Positions 22,501 to 32,936 of a DNA stretch of 64,000 bases are shown in pieces. Where the stretch lies: NCBI GenBank assembly GCA_947652115.1, contig OX393561.1, forward strand, positions 39,912,421 through 39,976,420, written 5' to 3'. The notes below the pieces were generated by a model, which worked only from the letters and a program-made list of their open reading frames with translations, had not been told where the DNA came from and made no database searches. This DNA is from Blastomussa wellsi (taxonomy: Eukaryota; Cnidaria; Anthozoa; Scleractinia; Plerogyridae). Made by a program: the position numbers and the translations under genes. Positions within the stretch are counted from its first letter, which is position 1, and each line of letters begins with the position of its first letter.

Positions 22501-25500
22501 GCCAAGTGACGACTGAAGATATTTTTTCAGTCGCCAATGAAAAAAATCTGGTTGCCAAAAAGTGGTTTGTAAAATTTTTGCCTCACAGCGAAACAAGAAA
22601 ACATTGAGTTCTGAAAAACGTTCCTTTAAGACTTGCTTGTATAAAGGGATTAAAATATCGTATGGCTTACATTTCAGTTGAAAAGGAGTTTTTGGTCAAT
22701 AGGTAGCTCTCTTAGTTTGAAGACTGACCAGTACAAGCCTTCAATGCACAGGAAGAAGCCACACGCGAACAAGTGGCCATATTGCTTGTGTGCAATGCAC
22801 CCACGGTATGGCTGTTAGATGCAACAGTTGCAACAGTTGTGAAGGTCACCTGACGGGAATCTTACCTTTACTTTTTATCATAATTACGTTCTGTGGAAAT
22901 TGAAAACTTTGACAAGACAAGTAGTAAGTTTCTTGCTGAAATCAAACACGAAATTTTTTGATTTAATTCCTTGGGCACTCGTTGAAAACATTGACACAAC
23001 ATTAAATGTAAGTCGCCTGTCAGCGACCAGCTATGAAATTCTTGTTGCCAACACTCAATTTTCAGTCACATTGGCGACCAGTGAGTTGCAATTTCGGACC
23101 CTGGCATTTCTTATTTATTTCAGAGAAATTATTAAGAACCAGCAAAAATATGGAGCTCCGCTTTTAGGATTGGCTAAATCTTTATATTATAATCTTGGGC
23201 AAGACAATTTACTGTCGCACATGTAGTGCCTCTCTTCACTCACGCGTATAAATGGGTACTGGTGAAATACTGCTGGGGGCTAGCATCCCATCCAGGGGGG
23301 AGTAGAAATAGAATTCCTAGCCACTAATGCTGCTGAAACTGGGATGAGCTCTGACAGTTTGGGCCACTAGGCTCGAGGCTTGAATCTCTTTTCTCTGGAA
23401 GTGACTAAAAATATTGCTACTCCCTCTCTGTTGTTTGTGGAAAATTCAGTTCTTCCTAGAAATGTTGAGAAACAAATTTTCTTGAACTGTTAACTAAATA
23501 CAATTAAATGTGTGACTATGTTTTTCAGGTTACGAAGAACATGGATGGTGTTGTTAAAGGTTTGGATAAAGCTATGCAATCAATGGATCTTGAAAAGGTT
23601 AGTTATTCTTCTGAAAACTGGATGGATTTCACTTGTTTTGCTATGACTAGAAAATGATCCCTAAAACCGCCACCTGGTTAGCTCAGTTGGTAGAAAGCCA
23701 GACTGCTGTGCTGTGTGTGGATCTTCGGGTTCGAGCCCCAGACTGGACCAGCATTCAGGGTCTTGAATGCTGGTCTTGAATGATGTCTGAAAATGGTTAG
23801 ACGTGATAAGGTCCAAAAACCATAGGTCCTGTCTCCAAGTGTTTTTGCCCAAGAACGCAACACATTGCTCCAGTCAGGGCTCAAACCTGGACCTGCCAAT
23901 CCAGAGTCCAGTACACTAATCATTAGGCCACTAGGACTGCATCTTGAATAAGTCTGGAAATAATATTGTACATTATATATGCATTTAATTTAAAGGTTAA
24001 AAACACATGTTATTGGATAGATTTACATAAAGCAGTTTCAAATAAGCTAAGGCCCAGGTCAAACGCTGTATACTTCACATCAGCGGAACCCAGTTGAAGT
24101 TCGACGTTTGACCCAATTAAGTTTGACTGATTCTATTTGGGGCGCCTGAGGCGTTCTTCATGCTTGGCCAGTCGTGGATAATGCCGGAAGACCGACTTTG
24201 GGTCAAACGCCGATCTTCACATGAGGCGAACCAAACGCATAACCAAAGTCTAAAGGCGCCATTTTGACTTTACCGTGAAAAACCACTGACCAACAAGACC
24301 GCTTTTGTTATTTGTTTGGTACGGCTGAATAATGATAATGATAATGATAATGAATTTGTATAGAGCTAAAACTATAAAAGAATATTCAAAAGCGCTTAAC
24401 ATTAAGTTAAAATTAATGAATAAATAATGAGTAAAAAAAATTAAAAATCCCTAAAAGCTATAATAATACAATGATGTGTATGCTATGATAAAATCTAAAA
24501 ATGAGATTCAAAAATTCCAAACTAAATTAAAATTAAACATTTGAACTATTCCAACAAATCAAAAGCTTTCTTAAAAAGAAATGTTTTAAGTTCCTTTTTG
24601 AAAATGGCGAGGCTGCTACTTGTTCTTATAGTTAATGGCAGCGAGTTGCATAAAACAGGTGCAGCATGAGCAAAGGCCCGATCATTAAACGATTTCCAAT
24701 AAACCAAGAGCGAACATCATCAATGCACTTTTCAATCACAGAAACAGAGTTAATTTCCAAATGGATAGAACAGGGTCGGAAGGAGAGGTAAATCTGGGTG
24801 TCGTCAGCATAACCATGGACGGAAGGGAGGTGCCCCATACAACTGCCTTGGGGGACTCCACAGTTCAGGTTAAAGTCATCAGAAGTCTTATCACCGACAA
24901 GTATACGTTGTTTGCGACCAGACAGAAATGAGTCAAACCAATTTAAAGCAGTTCCGACAACGCCAAAATCCTGTTGCAAAATATTCAGAAGAATGGAATG
25001 TTCAATAGTATCAAAAGCAGCACTGAGGTCCAAAAGTACGAGCAGTGTCACTTCCTTATCCATACTCATTAAGATGTCGTTTTGAACCTTTAATAGAGCA
25101 GTCTCTGTCAAGTGATACTTACGGAAGCCGGACTGGAATTTAGGAAGAGGGGCATTTTTCTCACAGTGTACAAGAAGTTGTTGAAGTGCAGCCTTTTCCA
25201 CTGCCTTGGAAATGAATGGTAGATTACTGACTTGACGGAAATTTTGGTAGACCAAATCAAGTCCAGGTTTTTTCAATAGAGGGATGACAACAGCGGTTCT
25301 CCAATTTTCTGGAACGCGACCACTGAGAAGAGAGAGACTAACCATCTCAGTGATAGAGGGTGCTAATACATCAAGACAGGACATCGCTAGCCATGAAGGA
25401 ACAGGATCCAACCGACAAGAGGCATTGGAGGATTCTCGAACAATCTTACACACTTCTCCTATGGATAGCGAGGAAAATAAGTTCGATGTTTGACTCAAAC

Positions 25501-28500
25501 AGGCATTCTTTTATTTATTTGAGTCGACCCAAACTGTCATTAGGTTCGGCTCATGTGAAGTACGGTGTAACTTTGACCTGGGTCTTAGTCAGTTAGTTAT
25601 CATCAAACTATCCTAAAGCTTAATATTCCACTATAAGTGATGCTGCTTGCCTCAACAGATTTCAGAGACTATGCAAAAGTTTGAAGGCATGTTTGAAGAT
25701 CTGGATGTTACCACCCAGGTAAAGTTACAGTGAAACCCAAAAACTGTGAACGCCTAATATTATTTCTGGAATGCTCATTGTTTCACGACCATTTAGATGC
25801 AAGATGAAACAGCAAGACACAGCCACGGCAAACTGCAAGAGTAATTAGCTGAAAGGTTTAGATTAATCACAAAACAATGTGCTGGCTTCATTTCCATGAA
25901 AAATCCTCAATTTTACTGTTGCCAATGCTGAAATTGTTATTATTGCATGCTCTGTTTGAGAGCTTATTCATAAGAAGATAATAACTCTATGAAATATATT
26001 TCTCTGAAGAGAGCTGTTTTTAAATCAACAATCATGATCAGACACAACCAGACAGCGCATCTAAGAGCTACTCCAATTATAATCAAATGCAGCCTTACTT
26101 TTTAGAAAAATATCGGTCATGATTGTTCTTTGCTTTTGCATAACTGCAGAAATAGGACAACAATAACAGTTTCAGTAACTTCTAACGCTATTATCGTGGA
26201 AGAAAAAGCCAACTTGTCATTTTGTGACTAGTCCAAACTTTTGCAGTTAAGTCTTGCGGTTTTATCTCGCATCTGATTGGTTGAGAAACTATATTCCATA
26301 AATAATTTTAGTGTCCATGGCTTTTCTGGATTTCACTGTAAGAATTGCTTCACACTTGACAATATGGACCTGGAGATTTGAAAGTCCCACAAGTACTGAT
26401 AGTGAAAAACAAAATCCACTATTTGTGGAATTCAAAACTCTGTTCCATGTAGTTCTGTAGTTCTCCGATTACCCAGGGGTTTCAATAAAATTTGGAGTAG
26501 GCAGCTGCTCTGAGTAGAGTAGCTGACTATTTTTAAGAATCTTTCTTTAATTTCTTCAATTTTGGAAAAAAGTAGCCAACATTTCTAAGCAAAGTAGAGC
26601 GAAGTAGCCAACACTTTTTGTCGGCCGTCAGTGCTTATTGAAAGCACTGAGTACCGACATACATGTACATGCAGAGAGCTTCAGCAAGAATTTAATAAAT
26701 TAATTACATAGATACCTGTTTTTATACAGTATAACATCATTATTTAATTTAGCTATGTCATGTCAATGTTCCAGGTGTTGGAAAATGCAATGGGAGAAGC
26801 AACAACATTGTCCACTCCTCAAGACCAGGTGAGATTTTCATGTCTTATTTTCATTATTTGCAGAATAAACTATGCATTTCATGACTTTCCCTGCAAGTGA
26901 CCACAGAAATGCATGGTTACAAATATTTATAATATCATCGTCTAGTGTTATCTAGGCCTGCGACACATTGTAGGGACAAGTTGCTACTAACATCAATTTT
27001 CATTGTGCAACAAGATGAATATTTGTAAAAATCTTTGTCGCTGCGATCTGATTCTGTCACTTAAACCTGGACTTGTTATGGATGCAGTACACACAGAGGG
27101 ACAAGTTCTTGCGACTTGTCACCTAGTTTGTCCTGGCCTTAATGCTAGGTAATGTTATTGGCTGATTATAGTGGGGGCAGAATCTTCAGTTGTTGTATAA
27201 TCTGATACCGGTTATCATATCTTCAGTTAGGAAACAAATATATCTTCTGTTGAGAACAAATTGCACTCACAGCAGGTGGCTTAGCAGGGCAGGGTTGGGT
27301 CAGAAGTATGATACTTCCAATGCAGCATGCTGTGTCTTTAGCCCTTCATTTGCTACCTGCAATTCACGCTCTCTTTGCCATGGGATAGGCGTGTGGGAAC
27401 CTGTTGGTAAAGGGAGGTGGGATAAACAGAGCAGATGGCAGGAACCAGGTGAAACATCATCACATAAATTTGTGGTTCCCTTTCACGCTTGTCCCTGGAG
27501 TGTGTCGTCATTACATGACATTCTTAGTTTCCCCAGCCAACGACGTATGGGACCCCTACCCTCCAGAATGCTGCAAGTAACTGACCAAACCTCTACATGA
27601 AGCAGTGGCTTCTGGGTGTTTGAGGTTAACCCCTAGTCCAACCCTCTCAATTCATCTTCACACTAGCCGGAATTTTTACATATCTTTGTCTGGTTGTCCA
27701 CTCCCGAGAAAAGATGTCGTCTTTTCTGTGGAGCAGGCGAACGGAGGAAGACATCTAAAATTCAGACTTCTTCCACACGGGCTTAGATCCAGCCTTTGTG
27801 GAGTGTTTTGTTCTTGAACAGGCACAAGATGGGAGCATTGTCACTTGCTCCTTACAGGCAGATGTGTTGGTCAGGACAAATCGTAGCAGTCTGACAGTTA
27901 ACAACTCGTGGTGTGATCTATCTATCTTTCATTAGGTTGAGGCATTGATCCAGCAAGTTGCAGAAGAAAATGGTCTGGAAATCATGAGTGAGCTAGAGGC
28001 TGTACAGCCGGGCACATCCTCCCTGAGAAATCCAGAAGGACAAAGATCACAAGGAGAGGAAGACCAGCTTAGCAAAAGGTAGAAAAACTTGTTCTATTAC
28101 TGCAACTTACAGCTTAGCCTGAGCAATGTTTAGCAGCTCTCGTAAGCTTGTAATTCAACTGGTAGCAGTTGCCATTGTTTTAGGGGCTAGGGGCATTGTT
28201 CCTGTTGTTTGTTTTATTGTTTTCATGCAGGGTATCGAGCCATTCATGTGAGACCTGCTACATCTTGCTCTTGACTATGGTTTTTGTAGCATAAATTTAA
28301 TTTTAAGTCATTTGTCACTTATGCAATGGGCACTTTGGAAGACTCTGACAGACTCTTCACAGTCTACGTGTATTATTTTAATAATAATTGTAGGATAATA
28401 ATTATTATTATCCTACAAAATCGTGCAGAATTTCACGTGATACTTAGCTGACAAGGCCATCGACTGAGTGGGTTAAAGTCTGATAATATTCTGCAAAATT

Positions 28501-29273
28501 GAGCAGGATTATAATTGTCTTATAATTCAACAAATTTTCAATGGAGCGCACTTTACAGATTTGTTGAATAATAACAGAGGTTATCTGCCAGTGCTGCCAG
28601 TAGCAGTACTCTCCTGGTTGGAGAGAGGCACTTCAACTAAATATGCCAATTCCGAGTTCCCTTTTCCGTCACTTTCAAAACGAGTCCAAGTGTGAAACTA
28701 TTCATGTGGAAATATGTTCGCATGAGAATTAAGATGCATTTAAAACACATTTTTATATGAATGGTTTCGCACTTAGACTCGGTTTGACGCTGAGGCAAAA
28801 GAGAACTTGGAAATGGCATATTGCCTTATCTAAGAACACAACACAAGATCCCAATGCGGCTTGAATTTACAGTCAGGCTTTTCAATTTTAGCTATCTAAT
28901 CAAGTGATATTTGATTGTGATGCTACTTACAAGATCAATAACAGTCCTGTCCAGTTGTTCAGGACAAACAAATTTTCTTGCTGGGCATGTAACATTCCAT
29001 GTTTCACTTGCTTGTTTGGCAATGGCCCAGGCAAGTCATCTGCCAACTATACGCATATAAGCTTGCAACTGCCCCAGGCAAGCAGAATTGGGAGCTGTTT
29101 GTTCTTAGGGAAAGCCAGAGAGTTGAAGTATTTTTCAAACCTGGAGTTTAGGTGGAGTGGGATGATTGTAACAAGAATAGTATTTTGTAATCATAGACTT
29201 CAGTTTCTGTTCAAATAATAGTGATTTCTTTTTTTCTTTTTTTTATTTCAGACTTGCAGCTTTAAGAAGTTAA
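19515..29273 (+). CDS. CHMP1A: Charged multivesicular body protein 1A (ESCRT-III); 9 exons
   Basis: Plus-strand exons: 19515-19530, 19610-19629, 19734-19811, 21161-21307, 23529-23597, 25659-25718, 26775-26828, 27936-28078, 29252-29273. All introns are GT-AG; the sum is 609 nt, giving 202 residues and TAA. The protein begins [20 protein letters not shown], followed by the basic helix segment [46 protein letters not shown] and [10 protein letters not shown], all typical of CHMP1. The tail EDQLSKRLAALRS is a MIT-interacting motif for VPS4/spastin-type partners. The ETLFQLKFT start and the AALRS end favour CHMP1A over CHMP1B. Family role: late ESCRT-III in endosomal sorting and cytokinesis. Exon 2 is a 20-nt microexon; introns 1 and 2 are only 79 and 104 nt, while later introns hold many repeats. 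Confidence 0.97.
19861..20045. repeat. Near-perfect palindrome, about 185 bp (CHMP1A intron 3)
   Basis: CAAATGGTAAACGCCATAGC at the left is repeated as its complement ending at 20045. The arms of about 80 bp match almost throughout, around a short centre near 19950 (GAGGCGATAGCCGAG). It is probably one end of a larger element running to about 20515 (AATCAGAGCGCGCGCTTTGC, then GTTATGTTATAATAA). The reverse-strand open frame of 144 codons across this area has no recognisable domain. Confidence 0.85.
21476..21625. mobile_element. Small TIR element (CHMP1A intron 4)
   Basis: GGCTCCAGTTGTCCAAAGGG at the left and CCCTTTGAACAACCAAGGCC at the right are imperfect inverted repeats. Pairing continues inward (ATCCACCAGATAAATCC against GGATAGGAATTTATCC). 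About 150 bp, non-coding. Confidence 0.7.
21933..22008 (+). mobile_element. tRNA-derived SINE head
   Basis: GTGGCCTAATGGTCAGC resembles a pol III A box and GGTTCGAGGCTCG a B box, spaced as in a tRNA. The cloverleaf is degenerate and the sequence runs straight into repeat family B, so it is a SINE head and not a functional tRNA. Confidence 0.6.
22013..23195. repeat. Dispersed repeat B, copy 1, split by a TIR insertion
   Basis: 22013-22465 and 23105-23195 match 57405-57985 in order (shared words include CAGCCTTATCAGCTTA, GACAGCTGTCAAATCGAG / GAAAGCTGTCAAATCGAG, GACCAGGCATTGGTTTTC, AGAACCAGCAAAAAT, GGAGCTCCGCTTTTAGG). The 57-kb copy lacks the material at 22469-23104, so that segment is a later insertion. 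Confidence 0.85.
22469..23104. mobile_element. TIR element with CCAGGGTCCRAAATT ends (hAT-like MITE)
   Basis: The left CCAGGGTCCAAAATTAAC and right GCAATTTCGGACCCTGG are inverted repeats. CAGGG-type tips are typical of hAT elements. Absence from the related copy at 57.9 kb supports insertion. A clean 8-bp target duplication is not visible. No transposase domain was recognised; a 108-codon plus-strand frame at 22900-23226 crosses its right end and is not considered a gene. Confidence 0.75.
23222..23345 (+). repeat. Dispersed repeat A fragment
   Basis: TAGTGCCTCTCTTCACTCAC, then ATAAATGGGTACTGG and GGGGGCTAGCATCCCATCC, match words of the longer copies at 29698-30016 and 32660-32935. Confidence 0.7.
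23670..23745 (+). mobile_element. tRNA-derived SINE head (A and B boxes intact)
   Basis: GGTTAGCTCAGTTGGTAGA is a textbook A box and GGGTTCGAGCCCC a textbook B box, about 35 nt apart. There is no intact acceptor stem, and non-tRNA sequence continues to about 23860. It lies in CHMP1A intron 5, 73 bp after the exon ending at 23597. Confidence 0.75.
23868..23941 (-). mobile_element. Second tRNA-like unit, opposite strand
   Basis: On the minus strand, GTGGCCTAATGATTAGTG (A-box-like) and CAGGTTTGAGCCC (B-box-like) are spaced as in a tRNA. It faces the unit at 23670-23745, so two tRNA-derived ends point at each other. Similar minus-strand sequence is at 62352-62428. Confidence 0.6.
24047..25590. 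mobile_element. TIR element carrying a nested LINE fragment (CHMP1A intron 5)
   Basis: The left CTAAGGCCCAGGTCAAACG...TACTTCACATCAGC and right TCATGTGAAGTACGG...CTTTGACCTGGGTCTTAG are imperfect inverted repeats of about 38 bp. Sub-terminal GTTCGACGTTTGACCC (24100) recurs as GTTCGATGTTTGACTC (25481) in direct orientation. The interior from about 24325 to 25480 is a retrotransposon remnant, so the outer element is the older insertion. Confidence 0.7.
24325..25498 (-). pseudogene. Non-LTR retrotransposon (CR1/L2-type) reverse transcriptase, truncated and internally deleted
   Basis: The minus-strand frame 25498-24632 (288 residues) holds reverse-transcriptase motifs: [13 protein letters not shown] (90-102), [14 protein letters not shown] (155-168, catalytic D157), CGVPQGS (213-219) and [11 protein letters not shown] (230-240, catalytic YADD). 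Only ten residues separate PQGS from YADD, about twenty fewer than usual, and the segment between the palm and the C-terminal end is missing. A C-terminal piece, [12 protein letters not shown] to KTFLFKKAF, lies in another frame at about 24690-24546. The 3' tail is (ATTATC)n-like at 24330-24352, typical of CR1/L2 elements. The 5' part (endonuclease) is absent. It is dead and cannot encode a working enzyme. Confidence 0.92.
26473..26640. repeat. Single end of the AGGGGTTTCAA family (CHMP1A intron 6)
   Basis: Starts CAGGGGTTTCAATAAAATTT and contains repeated AGTAGCCAAC words. Only one terminal repeat was found, so it is a fragment of the family seen at 11245-11412 and 49260-49499. Confidence 0.5.
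28381..28525. repeat. Inverted repeat with TTGTAGGATAAT arms (CHMP1A intron 8)
   Basis: TTGTAGGATAAT at 28388-28399 is the exact complement of 28407-28418. A wider imperfect pairing joins ATTATCCTACAAAATCG...GCAGAAT with ATTCTGCAAAATTGAGCAGG near 28490-28515. Probably a small transposon remnant. Confidence 0.5.
28640..28822. mobile_element. Fold-back MITE with about 77-bp arms (CHMP1A intron 8)
   Basis: Left AATATGCCAATTCCGAGTTC... (from 28640) pairs with right ...GAGAACTTGGAAATGGCATATT (to 28822), continuing through AACGAGTCCAAGTGTGAAAC against GCACTTAGACTCGGTTTG. The loop of about 25 bp is AT-rich. Non-coding. Confidence 0.82.
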
Positions 29274-29697
29274 TGGATATCAACCGTGTCAGTTTCTAAA
29301 CCTAGACTGTGTTCATAATGCAGCACAAGAACTTTGGTTTACAGAATCATACCAGATCTTTCTTGTAAAAAAATGTATTTGAGCATACCATGTCCACTGT
29401 AACATTTCTTTAACTTTTGAACGACGCAGAACCTCTCCTTTAAAAATTAGCGGTTTTACTATTGACTGTGTAATTTCTCATTTCCCAGAGAGGGGGGCAT
29501 ATTTCAAATTGTAGCAGGAGGTTTCGTAATCGAGGTCGCACCCACCAATAGAGTGAAAACACTGATTATTTCTCGTTCTGTAAGCGTGAACTAGGGTGTA
29601 AAACCGGTACAATCCTTTGAAATCACGGTAGTTTTATCAGTTGGGGTACACAAAACAATGACAAGTAAATGTTTTTTTGTGTTTGTTCTTTAAAGGT
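29274..29697 (+). other. CHMP1A: CHMP1A 3' flank / UTR
   Basis: Follows the TAA at 29271-29273. No canonical AATAAA could be placed confidently close to the stop. No other feature was seen before the repeat at 29698. Confidence 0.4.
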
Positions 29698-30016
29698 TAA
29701 AGTGATCGAGCGGTCCCGAGTTCGAGCCTCATAGTGCCTCTGTTCACGCAGGTGTATAAATGGGTACCGGCGAATTTAATGCTAGGGGTAACCCTGCGAT
29801 GGACTAGCATCTGGCTTGTCCAATATATGTGGCACAGCAAAAACGCACGGATGTTCCTAGTTATATTGAAAACCTTATATCTGATGTTCACTGTTCTCAA
29901 TGTAAATGAATGGTTATAATATGCATTGAATACTTTTTTATGTAGTGAATGTTGGATCGGGCGAAGTTTCTGCTCTGCTTCAATTATTTTAATGACTTTA
30001 AAGTCGTGAAATAAAT
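29698..30016 (+). repeat. Dispersed repeat A, long copy 1
   Basis: Shares with 32660-32935, in the same order and orientation, CTCATAGTGCCTCTGTT, CGAATTTAATGCT, CCCTGCGATGGACTAGCATC, CCAATATATGTGGCACAGCA, CTTATATCTGATGT, TTATGTAGTGAATGTTGGA and GGGCGAAGTTTCT. Non-coding; CCCTGCGATGGACTAGCATC looks like a SINE/LINE 3' core. Confidence 0.85.
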
Positions 30017-30138
30017 CTCTTATTTACAATGCTTGCTTCAGTCCATACTGAGAAAATATCGGCCATAGGACTTTTTATACAGAGTTTGGTGCACTTGATC
30101 GTACTGTCAGAAGACAATGTGGCCACCAGTGAGAAAGT

Positions 30139-30152
30139 GGGGGGGGGGGGGG
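30139..30152. repeat. Poly(G) run
   Basis: An uninterrupted run of about 14 G residues on the + strand, followed by CGTGGACG. Could form a four-stranded structure or be prone to length error. Confidence 0.85.
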
Positions 30153-30825
30153 CGTGGACGTCAGTGAGATTATTTAGAAAAATAGAATTACTAATCCATA
30201 GCTGCAACCATACCGTCGAAAAATCGCTGACTTGGTCTTGAATTGATCGTTCTGCAAGTTGTAAGAACCTCGTTATTCGGTGCCAGACCACGTTTCCTCG
30301 CCCTCTGGTATATGGTCAGATCTCTGTTTTTGTAAGGAGACAAAATTCTCAAACGATAAAAACGCGCTGATTTCCGTAAGCGTTTTCATGCTAAAACGTA
30401 AGGCTTCTAAGGGCATTGGGGGAGGGGTATTTCCATAGCTTCGGTCGTCCCAAAAGAAAATGACCCTTTTCTCTTGTTAGCCATATCGATAAATTCAATC
30501 GTCTCTGAAATGTTTAGTGCCATGTTTAATGTCTCAGTTGACATTGAGTCCCCTCCGTCCGGGGAATAACGAAAGTGGGAGTTGTCCTTTATCCTTCAAA
30601 AATACTTAGAATATCCGCGGCAGCGTTCCTTCTCCTTGATCCAAAACTGCTAGCGGTTCTGTTGACAATTAGAACAAACAAACGGACAGTATCGCGGATT
30701 CGCGGTGAACCGCGACAATTACCACTAATCTGTAATACCATCGACAAAAGCATCTGACCGGTTTATAAATAGTCTAATTATAAGTTAAATGGGCTTAGTC
30801 ACCATGAAAGAAGCCACCTTTGGTA

Positions 30826-30909
30826 TAGCCTGCGTCGCAGACGGACAAAACCGCCGGTAAAGTCACTATATCGAGGATTATGTGACACGCCCGGCTGCAA
30901 CGCAGGCTA
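30826..30909. mobile_element. 84-bp TIR element with 9-bp target duplication
   Basis: Ends TAGCCTGCGTCGCAG and CTGCAACGCAGGCTA are inverted repeats (one mismatch). It is flanked by the direct repeat CCTTTGGTA at 30817-30825 and 30910-30918. A 9-bp duplication is typical of Mutator-like elements. Clean evidence of a transposition event. Confidence 0.85.
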
Positions 30910-31637
30910 CCTTTGGTAATGCCGCCAATTGAAAGAGGTTAATAAACTGAGAAGAAACAAAGCTGGCTTCCAATGAGGAAGATTAACTTGAAAATTTTAG
31001 GCTAAATGGTACAAGAGATGTCGTCTGTGAAAAAGCTCCTTTTAGTGCAATACCTATGCTGTTTTTGAACTTTTTGCTTGACATGAATCGTTAGTTTTAT
31101 TTTTAGTCTGCTGTTTTTAACAACAGCCCCAACAGTATATTGTCACTGCGGTGTTATCTAAGTAGCTCTTTTTCAACGCCAAAATCGTGAAATCCTAGCT
31201 TGCTCAGTACCATTCTGGGAGAATGTATGTAAACGGACCTTACTATGCTCGACTGTATTGACAAGACCCTGAGTAGGGTTCTCACGTATGGCCCTTACGC
31301 TTGGTTAATACGAGTGGATAAGATTTATATGGCCTCGCTGCATGCTTCGGGCCTTCTATTTTCGTTTTGGTGGGTTTGTGATCATTTTTTTTGTTACTTG
31401 ATTAATAAAATTGCGAAACAACATTTTACTGACAAACTCGTTATGATTCAGTACATTACAAGTGGGATGACCCAGCAAGTTTATTTCTTTTTATAGATGG
31501 CGGTTTACTTTAAGGTTATGTCAACTCTTGCCGGCCCACTCTGCAGTTATTTAGCCCTTTCACGGGAACTTATGAACTCACATTTGACTTCACTCCCAAT
31601 GTGTGGCCTCAGTTCAGTTAGTAAAGCATCATTTTTT

Positions 31638-31728
31638 TCAGGCTTCTTTATTCCAATTGCTTAAATTGGAAATTCACAGCAATGATCAATTCTCACTTTC
31701 ATCAACATGCGTAGTTCATTACAGTGGG
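31638..31728 (+). repeat. SINE tail homologous to 41610-41690
   Basis: TTTCAGGCTTCTTTA, GGAAATTCAC, TGATCA and TTCTCACTTTCATC are shared with the tail of the SINE at 41540. Here the tRNA head is missing, so this is a 5'-truncated copy. Confidence 0.65.
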
Positions 31729-31875
31729 GGATCTAGGGGAGGGCGCGCGCCCACCACCCCGCCCCCCTTTATGGGCGAAAATTTTAAGGCTCGAAGGGCC
31801 CGAAAATTTCTTGGCCCCCCACCTTAATTTAAGGCCCGAGGGCCGGGAAATTTTTCGGGCCCCCACCTTAGAAAG
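31728..31875. repeat. GC-rich repeat block with internal duplication
   Basis: Shifts abruptly from AT-rich to GC-rich: GGGCGCGCGCCCACCACCCC, then two related segments of the form GGGCC(C)G..AAATTT..GGCCCCCACCTTA. No coding signal. Confidence 0.5.
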
Positions 31876-32659
31876 AAATCTGCATATACTTAACATCAGC
31901 TGCAGTTGTAACATGAAAACGTCCAATTTGAATTCGTAGAACATTTGCATATCGTGCTTTGAGAAGATTTATCAGTTCAATGGAATCTAGCCTACGGTTA
32001 ATTGTTTCGACGGAGAGAAAGGCGAGCAAAAACCTGCTGCAAAACTTGTTCTTGAAAACGATATTAATAATAAATAAAGTATAATAAAATTAAAATAAAT
32101 TATAATAAATTAAATTAAAATAAATTATAATCCCGTTTGACTTTCTTACTGACAAGACAGGCTCGGCTATTTTTCCCAACTTTTATACGCCGTGTAAATA
32201 TGGTAAATTATCACACCTCCATACGGTTATCGAATGTACTCACGGTAACCTAAATTTCATACTAACAATAACAATAAACGATAAGCTGAGGTTTTAAAAA
32301 TACGTTCCGAATTCAACGGCAAATTACTTAAAAGAGCTATGTCATGGTTTGTGACTAAATTTTTCAAACTGGTCATTCGTAATCCCGTCTCAATCTTCTC
32401 CATCCTTAACCATCCTTGTTCCTTTATGGTTTAGTATCAGCTCTTCGTTGTTTTTCTGCCATAGTAAACTATTATTTTGAGGCTTCCAACATTTCAAAGG
32501 TGATTTGGTTTGTCACAAAAAATGAAGTAAATATCGTTAAATAGCTCCTTTTTAAGTTATACCGAAGTTATTTATTGTGTAATGGGTGTTAACCGAAACA
32601 ATTTAAATTCGCTTTTTCCAAATTATAGTGAGCGATTTTTGACCAGTATCACGGATTTT

Positions 32660-32935
32660 GCCCTCATAGTGCCTCTGTTAACCCAGGTGTTCAGGCGAAT
32701 TTAATGCTGGGGGTAACCCTGCGATGGACTAGCATCCAGCCCGTCCAATATATGTGGCACAGCAAAAACGGACGGGTGTTCCGTTGTGTTAATGTCCTTA
32801 TATCTGATGTCCACTGTTCTCTATGTAAATTAATGGGTACAATATATATTGAATGCTTTTCTTATGTAGTGAATGTTGGACCGGGCGAAGTTTCTTCTCT
32901 GCTTCAATCGTTTTAAAATCATAAATCTCTTAACG
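32660..32935 (+). repeat. Dispersed repeat A, long copy 2
   Basis: Second copy of the repeat at 29698-30016, missing a few bases near GTGTTCAGGCG. It runs straight into the 58-bp minisatellite that starts about 32937. Confidence 0.85.
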
Positions 32936-32936
32936 T

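Noticed and set aside
27190..27600. 136-codon plus-strand frame in CHMP1A intron 7
   Set aside because: Intronic, no motif, and irregular composition; likely chance.
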